In this document: positions 40,302 through 51,459 of the stretch, piece after piece
Layout of the letters: each line of letters begins with the position of its first letter
Numbering within the stretch: position 1 is the stretch's first letter
From: Sphaerolaimus hirsutus
Taxonomy: Eukaryota > Nematoda > Chromadorea > Monhysterida > Sphaerolaimidae
Assembly: GCA_964036195.1 (NCBI GenBank)
Contig: OZ038458.1
Location: 17,435,832 to 17,499,831 of the forward strand
Direction: 5' to 3'
Length of the DNA: 64,000 nucleotides
Notes under the pieces: model-generated
Database searches by the model: none
What the model was told of the DNA's origin: nothing
Seen by the model: the letters and a program-made list of their open reading frames with translations, nothing else
Made by a program: the position numbers and the translations under genes

Positions 40302-42403
40302 TTAGCACCTCCCAAAATCAATTAACGGACGTTGGCAGTCGCGGGAAATGTGTCCCGTCTCTCCGCAGTTGAAGCACTTGCGCGAATCGGCCCTGGGCGC
40401 CTGGCACTCGCGCGACATGTGGCCGGGTTGGCCGCAGTTGTAGCACTGCGATTTTGGAGTGGTGTTGGAGGGGGTTGTTGAAAAGTTCATTTTTAGAACT
40501 AGACAATAACACGGCTATTTTGGAAATTTTTTAGTGGTTTTTTAAAATTAGATTTTAAAGTGCCCAAAAAAGTGTGTTTTGAGAAATGATAAATGTTCGA
40601 TCCACCCAGGGCCCTTTCACAAAACGTCAAACCTCACACAAAAAACGCACCGTCACCTCCCTGCCGCCGCCGCGGCCACCCCCATAACCACCGCCGCCGC
40701 CCCCTCCACCCCCGCCGCCGCGCTGGGGGCACTCCCTAGAGAAGTGGCCCGGCTCGCCGCAGTTGTAGCACGTACTGCCGCCACCCCCGCCGCCGCCACC
40801 ACCACCGTAGCCGCCGCCGCCTCCACCGCCCCCTGGGGGGTTATTGCAGGGTTATGGTAGGGGGTATACGTGGTAGTGCATTCTCGATGCTGACTGTGTT
40901 GAGAATGCACGGCGCAATGACGAGTTGGGAAGTTGGAAAGGGGCGGCGCACACTAGTATTTACAACACCGAAATTTGGGAAACGTATAAATCTGTTTTGG
41001 ATACATTTGAGTTGGCCACAATGGAGGCTGCAAATACTGTTGATGGTGATCAAAAATCATTAACTGTGGTCACAACAAATTCATACCCAAATTTCAGTGG
41101 TGTACTAGTGCGCGCGGCCACAAAGTGTGGATCTATTTACCTGAATCCAACCTGAAATAAATACTACCGCGGGATACGAGTTTACAAATTCGCATTTACA
41201 AATAAACTTGAGCGCAGTTCCGCCAGTCGGTTTTCACCAAAACTGATACATTATACTAAAACGAAAAGCTGAAAACCGACTGGCAAAAGCAATCCTAACA
41301 TCACTCACACCCACACCGCCCTACCGAATAACTGGTGACGGAATTGGACATTCAATTTCTACCCTCGATAAATCCGCTTTGCTGAACACATTTGAGCTTA
41401 CAGAAATGAATCTGACGGAATGTTAGAATCTGAATGAATGTTCGAAAATGATCCACTATGGTAAACTCAAATGCGTTCAAAATTAATTTATCAGTTTCCG
41501 AAATTTCGCTCGCAAATGTAAAGTCCAGAACAAGCAAAGTCCTATGAGTGCAAACAAACTTTCACAATGTTATTTTGCACAGCTGGTTCTGAAAAACTTT
41601 CTCCAGAAACAGAAAAGTCCAATTCTACCACCAGTTGTACAAATATAGACTGGCTTATTACTTACGGCACATTCAATGGCCATTACACAAAACGAGTGCG
41701 CTCTCAGGTGCGTCTTTACGTTCGGGTGGTTACGGTAGTGAGGTCCGGATACGGTGGAAGTCGGCTGTAAAGTAAGGTAAGGGGGTAATGTTTGGTGCAA
41801 ACGCTTTCGCAAATCCTTCCTTCCGTTCTCTCGCTCCGCACTCCCATCCGCACATCTTCTCATTTCCGCATCCGCACACGTCGCATCCACAACCGTTCCG
41901 TTACCGAACACCCTAATTCCGAACGCGTTTTTTTTGTATTCACACATTTTTCCGCCAGTTTTCGTGACTATTTTTGATGAAGTGACTCTTTTTTCAAAAG
42001 CGCTTTAGTGACTTTACACGGTCGGGAAAGAACGTTTCTTTTTAATCAAAACAGATAATTTCGATAATAATTAGATAAGTTCTAACAACCACCGCACGCC
42101 AACCACAAACTCGCTCAACGGGACCGATTCACATTGGAAGCGTGCCAAGATTTGATTTACGCGTACAGAAGGCTCTCAAAACCCTTGAAATTCCCCGGGG
42201 ATCATCTAAGATAAAAATCGATTAAACCACTTTTGGCACACTTCCAAATTCATCATAAATAACCCCAATCAACGAAAAAAAACGTCAATGAACGCTCCAA
42301 AGTATCAAATACAACGAAAAACGTGTTTCTGACCTCCGCGCTGCGGGCACTCCCTGGAGAAATGTCCCGGCTGATTGCACGTATAACACACGTTACCAGA
42401 CAT
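40302..42403 (-). CDS. CNBP: CNBP-like CCHC zinc-knuckle nucleic-acid-binding protein
   Basis: Three minus-strand exons: 42334-42403, 40657-40832 and 40302-40445, total 390 nt, coding for 129 residues. There are four CX2CX4HX4C knuckles: [14 protein letters not shown] (exon 1), [14 protein letters not shown] (exon 2), [14 protein letters not shown] and [14 protein letters not shown] (exon 3). Exon 2 is dominated by two poly-Gly blocks with Tyr and Arg, an RGG-like linker. Family members bind single-stranded G-rich DNA and RNA and promote translation; vertebrate CNBP has seven knuckles and an RGG box, so this is a short, Gly-expanded version. Alanine-rich open frames across 40579-40910 are shadows of the GGC repeats. 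It is divergent with the EF-hand gene about 1.1 kb away. Confidence 0.92.
41375..41505. mobile_element. Short palindromic element in a CNBP intron
   Basis: TGAACACATTTGAGCTTACAG faces TATGGTAAACTCAAATGCGTTCAA; this is the family of 63262-63370. Confidence 0.5.
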
Positions 42404-43505
42404 CACGTAGCGTTTTTCCTGCGTCAAAATTCACGTTTACGTTTTGAAATTCTCTGAAAACGGCAGCCTAAAGTTCGATTACCTTTTAAATCGGAGTGAA
42501 GTTGAAAACAACAGTCAGTACAGTACTCGCGAACGCGGAATGAGCGAGCGACGACCGAGAAACGGCTTTCAGCGAATTTTGATTTTTATTTTTTACGGCT
42601 CAATTACGGTATCATGTCGAATGAGGATTGGTCGAAAAAATGACGTCATTATTTTCTCGAACTGCGTTCCTTCTTCTGCGGGTATATTTGCGTTGCGCCG
42701 AGTTTGAATGACTCAAACGCAGTTCCAAATGATACATACAGCGTTTCACGTCGTTTTATTCCACTAAATATACAATAAAAATCATCTGAGAGATAAGTGT
42801 TTATCTATAAAAACTCCGCCCAAACATTGAAGAATTGCAATTTAGTTTCGACTCCGCCTTAGCACTGCTGTGTACAACGTTGCAGCACATAAACATTTAA
42901 AGCATCGGGTTTATCGCTTGTTTCACGCTTAGTTATAACATTGGTTGTATTTTTGGGTAACATCAGGCAATTAACACAATTGACTGCATGGTGTAATGGA
43001 CAAAGGGCAATGAATCATTTGCGTCAATTTCAGCCACCAAATTCAATGACTTTTTGTTGTATTCTCTTTTCAATTTGTGTATTCACCTGCATTCCAACTA
43101 GGTATATAAATACATTCTCAATTACACAGTGAATACAAAACAAAAAATTATGTGCTGAAAGGTACTGCAACAATATCTGCTCTCACAAATTATTTCATGC
43201 ATACACAATGCATATAACGATGGGAACATAAATGCACAGTGTACATATAAATTATACCAATGCTTATTGCAAGCAGCAAATCACTATTTTATGGTAGAAA
43301 ACATGGTGGGGTCGATTTAGAAACCACATGATGTGTAAATATTCCCCAACACACATATTGCACATGCGTACATAAGCTCAGTCTGGCACACAATCTGCTA
43401 GCAGTAGTTGAAATTGAAATCACTTTAGTAGCAGTCAATAAATAGTAATACATTTTTACGTGATTTGTGCCACTGTAATAAATCTTTTATTGAAAGTGGC
43501 ACACT

Positions 43506-45453
43506 ATGGGCAATGTGTTGAAGAGTCCTAAGATGACAGAATTTCAGAAGGAAAAGCTCCTGTATGAATTTGACACATTCTTTGATTTGAACAAGGATGG
43601 AGGAATCACATTTCAAGACTTCAAAATTTGCCAGCAAGTAAGAAAAACAATCATCTGGATTCCCAATTCAAATTAACATAAAAATTTTTTTCAGCACATG
43701 TGCAAACTGAATGGCTGGGCAGAGGATGATGAGAAGACAAAACTTACTGAAGCTGTGTTTGCATCAATCCATGAAACCCTCATGTCAGTCTCTGATTTGG
43801 ACAAAGATGGCAGGGTCACTCCAGAAGAATGGGTATGCTGCATCTTTTATCTTATAGTTTTTCAAAAATTTCTGTCAAATGGAGTCATTTCTTTCAACAG
43901 TTTTTTGTTTGCAGCTCATCATGTGGCAACAACTGTACAAAACTGTGTTTGAGAAGAAAGACCATGAGTTGAGTGCAGAGGATTTGCCACTGTGGTGCCA
44001 CAGATATTTGCAGCAAAGATTTTACCTCTTTGACAGAACAAGTTTGTTGACATCAGTTTCAGCCTGCTACCTGCTTTTTGTTACATTGTACATGCTGAAG
44101 TATTGGGCAGTATAGATATTTTGAGACCCTAAAATTGAATTTATTCAGGGAAAGGCTTTCTTCTTAGTGGGTGCATGTGAATATGTTCAAGGTTCAAGAA
44201 ATGAACATTTTTTGATTTGCTGGGGAACATTCATCACAACCATGATACAGAAAATGCTTGAATTATCTACCTATCATCATTAAGAAAATGTATACAAAAT
44301 GCAGACTTCACTTCTTTTTAATCTGTCAAAAGTGATTGGAAGACATGGCAAGTGCTAAAACGATTATCTGCGACCAAGTTTTTCCCTGAATATGACTTTT
44401 TATCCAACTGTGAAATTATGATATTTACAAGTCTACCAGATTTATAAAGAGACAACAGATAATCTCATTTTATGTTGATAAATTCTTTCTTCATACAGAT
44501 GATGGTATTATTGACAAGGATGAGTATGAGTATGTCTTGGAGCAATTTGGTGTTTCAGCCGCTAATGCAAGACGAGCATTCACCATGATCACACAGGTAT
44601 GACTTGTCTACTCACTGCACATTGGACTGGAATCTATCATATCGCATGTGAATAATCGACCAATAAGCATACAAAGCAATTTTTGGGTTCACCAACCATG
44701 TGACATTTTTTTTATCTGATTTTTTCTATGGTATGGAATTGAACCTGTGTCACATGCACAGTAGCTGAAACGTATTCACTTCTACTCGAAAAATACGTAC
44801 CTATACAAAAAGTACCGAGTAAATAAGTTCACCCTTCCTCCCCAAAAAGTACCTTTTACATATACTTTTTAAAGTATTTGAGTACAGAAAACGTAAATCA
44901 CTATACATTTTGAAAAAAATAATGAAGTATTTTTTCAAAATATATTACCTATTCATTCCTTGAAATGTACAGGGAAGAGTAGTAGTTTTACGTTTTTTTT
45001 CAGTTAAAGTTTCAGAAAAAACAACAACATTTCCTTTAGCGTTTTCTGAGGTCAAAGGTACTTTCACATTTATTTTAGGTATGTTAAATCCAAGTAAAAG
45101 AGTTGTATTCACCCTGGTTTTCTGTACTTGGGCAGTGAGTCAATAAAAAATGCGTACCTTTCGTTAATTATACCTTGGTACCTTAACAACTCTGATCAGA
45201 TGCACATTTTGTGAAATATACAAAAATTTCTTGTGTAAAATAAAAACGATAAAAAATGTAAAAATCGAAAAATTTGCCAACGCAGCTAACGGGCGACAGG
45301 CCGTTCAATTTCGACCTGTTCAGCGAGCTCGCCACCCAGTACTACTTCACCAACGAACCGTCGGCGCCTGGAAACTTCATCAATGGAAAAGTGGACTTCA
45401 ACGCGGCCAGCGACAAAAAAGCGCACTTGAAACTCGATCTGAAAACTGTGTGA
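43506..45453 (+). CDS. Calexcitin-like EF-hand calcium-binding protein
   Basis: Five plus-strand exons: 43506-43637, 43695-43832, 43915-44041, 44499-44596 and 45286-45453; 663 nt, 220 residues plus TGA. All introns are GT-AG. Three EF-hand loops are visible: DLNKDGGITFQD (position 12 is Asp, so perhaps weak), DLDKDGRVTPEE (canonical) and DRTNDGIIDKDE (canonical, built across the exon 3/4 junction). The LPLWCHRYLQQ segment and the C-terminal FSELATQYYFTNEPSAPGNF are what I associate with calexcitin and sarcoplasmic calcium-binding proteins, cytosolic Ca2+ sensors or buffers in neurons and muscle. The N-terminus MGNVL could be myristoylated (inference). The length is slightly above the roughly 190 residues usual for calexcitin because of a basic tail. 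Xylose isomerase starts 287 bp downstream on the same strand. Confidence 0.9.
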
Positions 45454-45740
45454 AGTGTGATTTTACGGTGAATTTTTGAATGTGAAGAATGTGCGTGGGA
45501 TGCTTGAAAATGTTGATGCTTGAGGTGAATGGGTGTGAAAAGTGCCTTGCTTCAGTGTGTTTTTGCCACAGATTTGACTGTTAAATATTATCATCTGATG
45601 ACACGACGTGATTCGCCATGACAAAGTAGAATGTATCATTGGTTTTGCGCCCTGAAAATCAAGGTCATTATCAGATAACGAAACCACACGAAAATGTCAT
45701 TTCTGTAAAAAAGAAAAAAATCTCGTATTTGTATTCGAAC

Positions 45741-48700
45741 ATGTCGCACCAATTTTACGATGCGCCGCCGGGAAAATACTTCGACGGTACGTTGTATCTT
45801 TGTACTGCCAACAAATTTGACAAAAAAGTCTGGAACATTGGCACAGTGCCAAAACTATTATCTTCTCAGATGAGCAGATCCCAGCAAAAATACCTTTCAA
45901 TCCGTCGGCACCCATTGAAGATACGCTATGTTTCAGGCACTATAATGGTAGCGAAAAAGTCCTGGGCAAGCCAATGGCTGATTGGTTGAGGTAAAATGTT
46001 TTGTTTTCCTTTTTAATTATTGTGAAACGTTTTCCTGTACACAAACACATAATGCCGCACCCCACACTCAAAATTGGCAGTGTGAATTCGAACGTTTAGT
46101 TTGGACAAGACGGAAAAAGTACTTAAATTTGGGTAGATTCGGATGATTTAAGATAGCACTTTGATTTATGGCTTTGCGAAAAAACGTTCGAATTCATATT
46201 GCCAATTTTTAGTCTTAAATTATCATTTTTAGTATTATTTTAGCGCCTATAAATGAAAAAGTTTATAACAATCCAGATTCAGCGTGGTTTACTGGCACAC
46301 ATTTCGTGGCACTGGTGCAGATATTTTTGGCCCAGCGCCAACAATCTCTCGCACGTGGGAAGATGGCACAGATTCGATGGAGAATGCGAAAAGACGTGTC
46401 AATGTTGCGTTTGAATTTTTCAAGAGACTTGGCGTTCAATTTTACACTTTTCACGATAGGTTAGTCATTATTTTGGATGCTTTTTAAAAATTATTAACAC
46501 CCGATTTGATTCTTGTTCCAACGACATAGGGATGTGGCGCCCGAAGGAAAAACACTGGCTGAAACGAATGAAAATTTGGATGAAATTGTCGAGTTGTTGG
46601 CTGAGTTGCAGGCGAAAACGGGAATCAAATTATTGTGGAACACCTGCAATCTTTTCTCTCATCCTAGGTAAATACTATGCGTAATTTATTTGTTAATTCT
46701 CTTCCATAAAAATTAACTATTTATTTAAAAACAGATTTTTCCGCAAATTTCAGATATATGAATGGAGCTGCGACCAATCCCGATGCCCACGTGTTCGCTT
46801 ATGCTGGCGCTCAAGTGAAAAAGGGACTGGATATCGCCAAACGTCTCAATGTGGGTATTTCTGTGTTTTTGAGGCGGGGAAAAATTGGTATTTTTGACAA
46901 GTAAGCTATGGCATTACGGGTCAAACGGAATCGACTTTTTGAGACAGAAACCGACAAGTTATTTTTTTTGAAACTGAGACCGTCGTCTCGTCTGAAACCT
47001 GTATGGCATGCACACCCAACACTGTACCGTATTTGCTCGAATAACCCCCCTAGAGAAACATACTTTATTAACGAAATAACCTGCTATTTTTGTTAAAATT
47101 GGATTTTTTATATGCCTGAAGGGGGAATTACTTTTTTTCAATTACTTGTCCCCACTCTCTCATCTAACAGGGGGAATTTAGAGTTATTCGAGTAAATACA
47201 GTAATTTGATGTGCACGACTATTTTAACCGACGCCATCAGCCCACCTTTTCTCACTCATCCCCACAGGCTGAAAATTTTATTTTCTGGGGTGGCCGCGAA
47301 GGATTCCAGACACTGTTAAATACAAACATAAAACGAGAAATGGACCATATGGCAACGTTTTTCAGAATGGCCCTAGATTTCGGGAATAAAATTGGTTTCA
47401 CTGGCCAATTTTGCATTGAGCCCAAAGCGAAAGAGCCAATGGCACATCAGTATGATTATGATGCTGCTACTGTGATCGGCTTTTTGAGGAATTATGGATT
47501 GGAGAATGACTTTAAGGTGGCTTGTTTTATGGTCTTGTTGATTGAATTTGTTTGCTTAAGTGGATTGAATTGTGTTTGTTACACAATCAAGTTGCACCCT
47601 TCCCGAAATTTTCTGAGAATTTGCAGTCCCAATCCCGATCCCGAAACCTCAAAATTCAAATCACGATGCCGAAAAGTTAATTCTGTTTGAACCCCACATC
47701 CTTCACTAATAAGCGTGCCAATTTCAATCCAAGATTCTGAATCCTCACTAATACACAACAAAATTACCTAATCCCTCCACTAAATTCCATCCAAACTCCA
47801 CCCCCCCCAACCCAGCTGAACATCGAACCCAATCACACGATACTGGCGGGGCACGCCTACTTGCACGACGTGTGCACCGCCAACGCGTTCGGCATGCTCG
47901 GCAGCGTCGACGCCAACAGGGGCGCCCCCGATTGCGGCTGGGACACCGATCAGTTTCCCATGGAACCGAAGGAGTGCATGCTGCTGATGAAAGTGGTTCT
48001 TGATCAGGTTTGGGGGGGGGGGTTTAACTGGAGTCGATACTATTATATAAGTGAAATATTGTGCGATATAAATAAGTCGTATAAATACGATACTCTAAGC
48101 ATGCGATTTTGTAAAAACATTCAAAAATTCATTGTTGTTGTAAATATGTTAACTGTTATACTCCAGTTACTTGACACCTTGCACGCGTGGTTCCCGTTGG
48201 AAGTGTGCCAACAATGGCTAACGCGTGTGAGTTTCATAAAAAGATGACAAAATTGATGGTTGTTATAATGTTATTCTTTAACATATTCACATCGATGAAA
48301 TTTTTTCATTTTTTTATGGAAATCGCATGATTTAATAATCATTGGCACGCTTCCAACACGAGACATAAATCAGTGCGAGGGCAGAGTATCATGTACGCCG
48401 AGTATACAATAGGAATGAATTTTGTCAACTTTTTATGAAAATCGCATCCGTTATATATGCTTGGCACGCTTCCAGCGGGAACCACGCATGCAAGGTATAA
48501 AGTAACTGGAGTATACCTAGTTTTCACCGTGACTTCGTGTGAAAACTGAAATTTTTTAAAATGCAAATTAATGAACACGGTTGAATGATTTGAGTTTATT
48601 TAACTGTGAATTCAAATTAATGAAAGTTAAAATTTGAAAAGTAAAACACATAAAGCATACAAAAAGAGTACGGTAGGCTGGATGTTGCCATTTCAGTTTT

Positions 48701-50527
48701 CACATCGGTCACGGTGAAAACTAGTGTGTGTAGGGCCAATGTCTCTGGGGCCGCGGAAGTAAATTGCAGTCGACAGCATGATTTTACGCGCACCCCTGCG
48801 ACAAAAGTACATCATAATCTCGAAAAACTGCTCCCTGTTTCCTTTAGAAGTTCTTTTCCAACAACCATTACCCCCCCCCCATTTCCAGGGCGGCCTGGCG
48901 CCCGGCGGCCTAAACTTCGACTGCAAAGTTCGTCGCGAATCGACTTCAATTCGGGATTTTTTCGTGGCGCACATTGGCGCCATGGATGCACTGGCGCTCG
49001 GCTTGAAGCGGGCCGCTAAAATGAAACAAAGTGGTTTGGTTGATAATATGGTTAAGGTGGGTATGGTTTGTTTTGTTTTAGTTTTTTTTGTGTGTGTGAG
49101 ACAACCTGTTGAATATAACTACGGTGTAGGGTTCAAACGATATGACTTTTCGATATCGATATTCGATATTCGATATTTTTTTCTGAAACTCGATATTCGA
49201 TATCGATACGATATGGAACCTCGATATCGATATTCGATATTCGATATTGAAAAATGGTCGATATTCGATATTCGATATTTCGATATTTTCGATATTCGAT
49301 ATTGCGATTTGCTTTTGGTATAGCAAGGCATATTTCAAGTGGCATATTGTATTTTCATGTGGTTGCACACATGGTTAATCATCTCTTTACTGAAATGTGA
49401 ATGTTACATGTGATTTAAAAAGGTTCACATCAGTCAAAAGTAGAACATGGAAGAAAAACATGATGAACCAAAGTGTATCAGACAAATAACAATTGGTAGA
49501 TATTACAGTTCATACTTATAACCTAATTGCTTAATGGCATGTTGCAAAAAAAGCATATCAGCATTTTCTAGCTCCAAATTTAGCACTCCAACAAAAATAA
49601 CATTATAAATACTGTACTTTTACTCATCAGATACAATACTATAAGCAAATCAGATCAATCATAAATATGTCAAAATGAAAATGATAACTTAATTTAGGGA
49701 CACAATACAGGTTCGATATATCGAAAAAATGGTCGATATTCGATATCGATATTCGATATTTTTTCAAAATTTTCGATATCGATATTCGATATTTTTTCAA
49801 AATTTTCGATATCGATATTCGATATTCGATATGAAAAAATGGTCGATATCCGATATTCGATACGATATATCGTTTGAACCCTACTACGGTGTAAGGGAAC
49901 TTATGTCCATGTCAAAATGTTGACAATTTCTCTGCACATCGGGGTCAGTGATGTACAGACGACAATAACCGCCAAATAAACACTTCTTGACATTTTCGTT
50001 TATATTCTAATTTGGTTTATTAGTTTTGTAAATAAAGCGCATAAATTGAACGTTTTAGTGTTTTTTTCCTTCAATTTGACTGGGTTTTTTTCAGGAACGC
50101 TATTCGAGCTATTGCAACGGCTTTGGGGGAAGTGTTGAAAATGGTACTGCCACGTTGGAAGATTGCCAGGTGAGTGAAATCGGTAATCGCACATAGGGTA
50201 GGCAACATGTGACTTTTCTATATCGATTGTGATATTGTGGTAATTTTTCAAATATATCGATATTGATACTTTAGATCTGAAAATGTGTTTGTTGTCCGAT
50301 AGATGGCATATTTTGTTTTAGGTTCGATATTACCTATGTTGATGTTTTCGTTTTTGATTTTCCGTGCTAAAATTACTAAATACTCGATATTCAATATTGC
50401 AGTACCAAAATTAAGTTTTAAAATTTTCATCTCAATGCAGAAATATATTGAACAAAATGGCGAGCCAAAACAGAAATCTGGAAACCAGGAAAACTATGAA
50501 GTTATCATCAATCGATTTCTAGAGTGA
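45741..50527 (+). CDS. Xylose isomerase (animal nuclear gene)
   Basis: Ten exons: 45741-45786, 45870-45990, 46277-46459, 46530-46667, 46754-46850, 47268-47516, 47816-48007, 48889-49056, 50095-50169 and 50441-50527. They sum to 1356 nt, 451 residues plus TGA, with consistent phases. The protein is a TIM-barrel sugar isomerase (D-xylose to D-xylulose). The key residues can be seen: His115 in [19 protein letters not shown] near 62-74, WGGREG at 202-207, Glu246 and Lys248 in IEPKAKEP, Glu282 and His285 in IEPNHT, Asp310 in GSVDANRG, Asp321 and Asp323 in GWDTDQFP, and Asp353 in LNFDCKVRR. These are the two-metal site and catalytic positions of the family. Length fits the longer (class II) form. 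Nine GT-AG introns, some with local MITEs, show it is a resident nuclear gene and not bacterial contamination. Confidence 0.96.
46917..47690. mobile_element. Possible eroded hAT-like element split by exon 6
   Basis: GGGTCAAACGGAATCGAC at 46918 and AGTTAATTCTGTTTGAACCCC near 47690 look like hAT-like termini with CCCGATCCCGA motifs inside the right part. They lie in two different introns with exon 47268-47516 between them, so one element spanning both is unlikely; two separate decayed copies are more probable. Confidence 0.25.
47037..47201. mobile_element. TA-flanked MITE in a xylose isomerase intron
   Basis: CCGTATTTGCTCGAATAACC on the left is mirrored by GAGTTATTCGAGTAAATACAG on the right, with TA on both sides (47035-47036 and 47202-47203). 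At 165 bp this is the shortest intact copy. It lies within the intron 46851-47267. Confidence 0.7.
49127..49883. mobile_element. hAT-like MITE with TCGATAT arrays, in a xylose isomerase intron
   Basis: 757 bp. It starts TAGGGTTCAAACGATATG and ends ATATCGTTTGAACCCTA, with the 8-bp duplication CTACGGTG at 49119-49126 and 49884-49891. Both subterminal regions are arrays of TCGATATTCGATATT units. The centre is AT-rich. The terminus is shared with the element at 36986-37819 but the arrays are unrelated. It lies in the intron 49057-50094. Confidence 0.88.
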
Positions 50528-50662
50528 TCAGCTAAATATTCGAATTTTATTGATGTTTTGGATTACGGTGCTTCATTTCCGGTGCGTTTTTTGTCAGTTT
50601 TCATGCTAGGAAAGCTAGTTACCAAAAGTTCTTGAATAATTCCGTTTTGGTATGTTTCAAGG

Positions 50663-51452
50663 CCAGGGGCCAGTTCCGCAAGTAGACAAGTTAAGAGTTA
50701 AAAGTTAAGAGTTGAGTTAAAGGTTAAAAGTTGAGTCAAAAGTTGAGTTAAAAGTTAAGAGTTGAGTTCAAGGTTAAAAGTTGAGTCAAAAGTTGAGTTA
50801 AAAGTTAAGAGTTGAGTTAAAGGTTAAAAGTTGAGTCAAAAGTTGAGTTAAATGTTAAGAGTTGAGTTAAAGGTTAAAAGTTGAGTCAAAAGTTGAGTTA
50901 AATGTTAAGAGTTGAGTTAAAGGTTAAAAGATGAGTTAAAAGTTGATTAAAAGACAAATGGGTCATTCGTTGCAGAAGCGCGATACGCTGATCTTCAATC
51001 ATATTTTGTCCCCGCACGGCCATTTCGAAACAACGTTCGGCGATTTTTTCTTTTTTTAGCGATAATTTTTTTGGATACGTTATTTTCAAATGACGTGCAT
51101 ACAACATTGGCACCATGCCAGCGAACAGCCGTATCGATACCAATTTCATATTTTTATTTTTTCATATTTTTTTATCATCATTTTCCACTTGTCTCTTAAC
51201 TCTCAACTCTTAACTCAACTCTTAACTCAACTTTTAACTCTTAACTCAACTTTTAACCTTTAACTCAACTATTAACCTTTAACTCAACCTTTAACTCAAC
51301 TCTTAACATTTAACTCAACTTTTAACTTTTCTCTTAAATTTTAACTTTTCTCTTAAACTTTAACTTTTCTCTTGAACTTTAACTTTACTCTTAACTCGCC
51401 ATTTGTCTTTTTACTCAACTCTTAACTTGTCCACTTGCGGAACCGGCACCTG
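50663..51452. mobile_element. Long foldback with GAGTTAAAAGTT arrays and a unique loop
   Basis: The termini CCAGGGGCCAGTTCCGCAAG and the mirrored CTTGCGGAACCGGCACCTGG enclose arms made of about 50-bp tandem units (GAGTTAAAGGTTAAAAGTTG). The right arm is the reverse complement (CTCAACTTTTAACTCTTAAC). The loop (about 50955-51165) is ordinary unique sequence and carries a minus-strand frame from 51149 starting MKLVSIRLFAGMVPMLYARH with a Lys/Glu-rich stretch, about 67 residues before it enters the repeats. I do not recognise that peptide. Confidence 0.75.
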
Positions 51453-51459
51453 GGTCCTA

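Noticed and set aside
40579-40910. Alanine-rich open frames on both strands
   Set aside because: They are out-of-frame readings of the CNBP GGC/GGT glycine repeats.
46917-47690. A single hAT-like element spanning both ends
   Set aside because: It would contain xylose isomerase exon 6; two decayed fragments are more likely.
49078-49368. Ile/Tyr/Arg-rich open frames
   Set aside because: They are translations of the TCGATAT arrays of the second hAT-like element.
45741-50527. Xylose isomerase as bacterial contamination
   Set aside because: Ten exons with GT-AG introns, local MITEs in its introns and neighbours of animal type show it is a nuclear gene.
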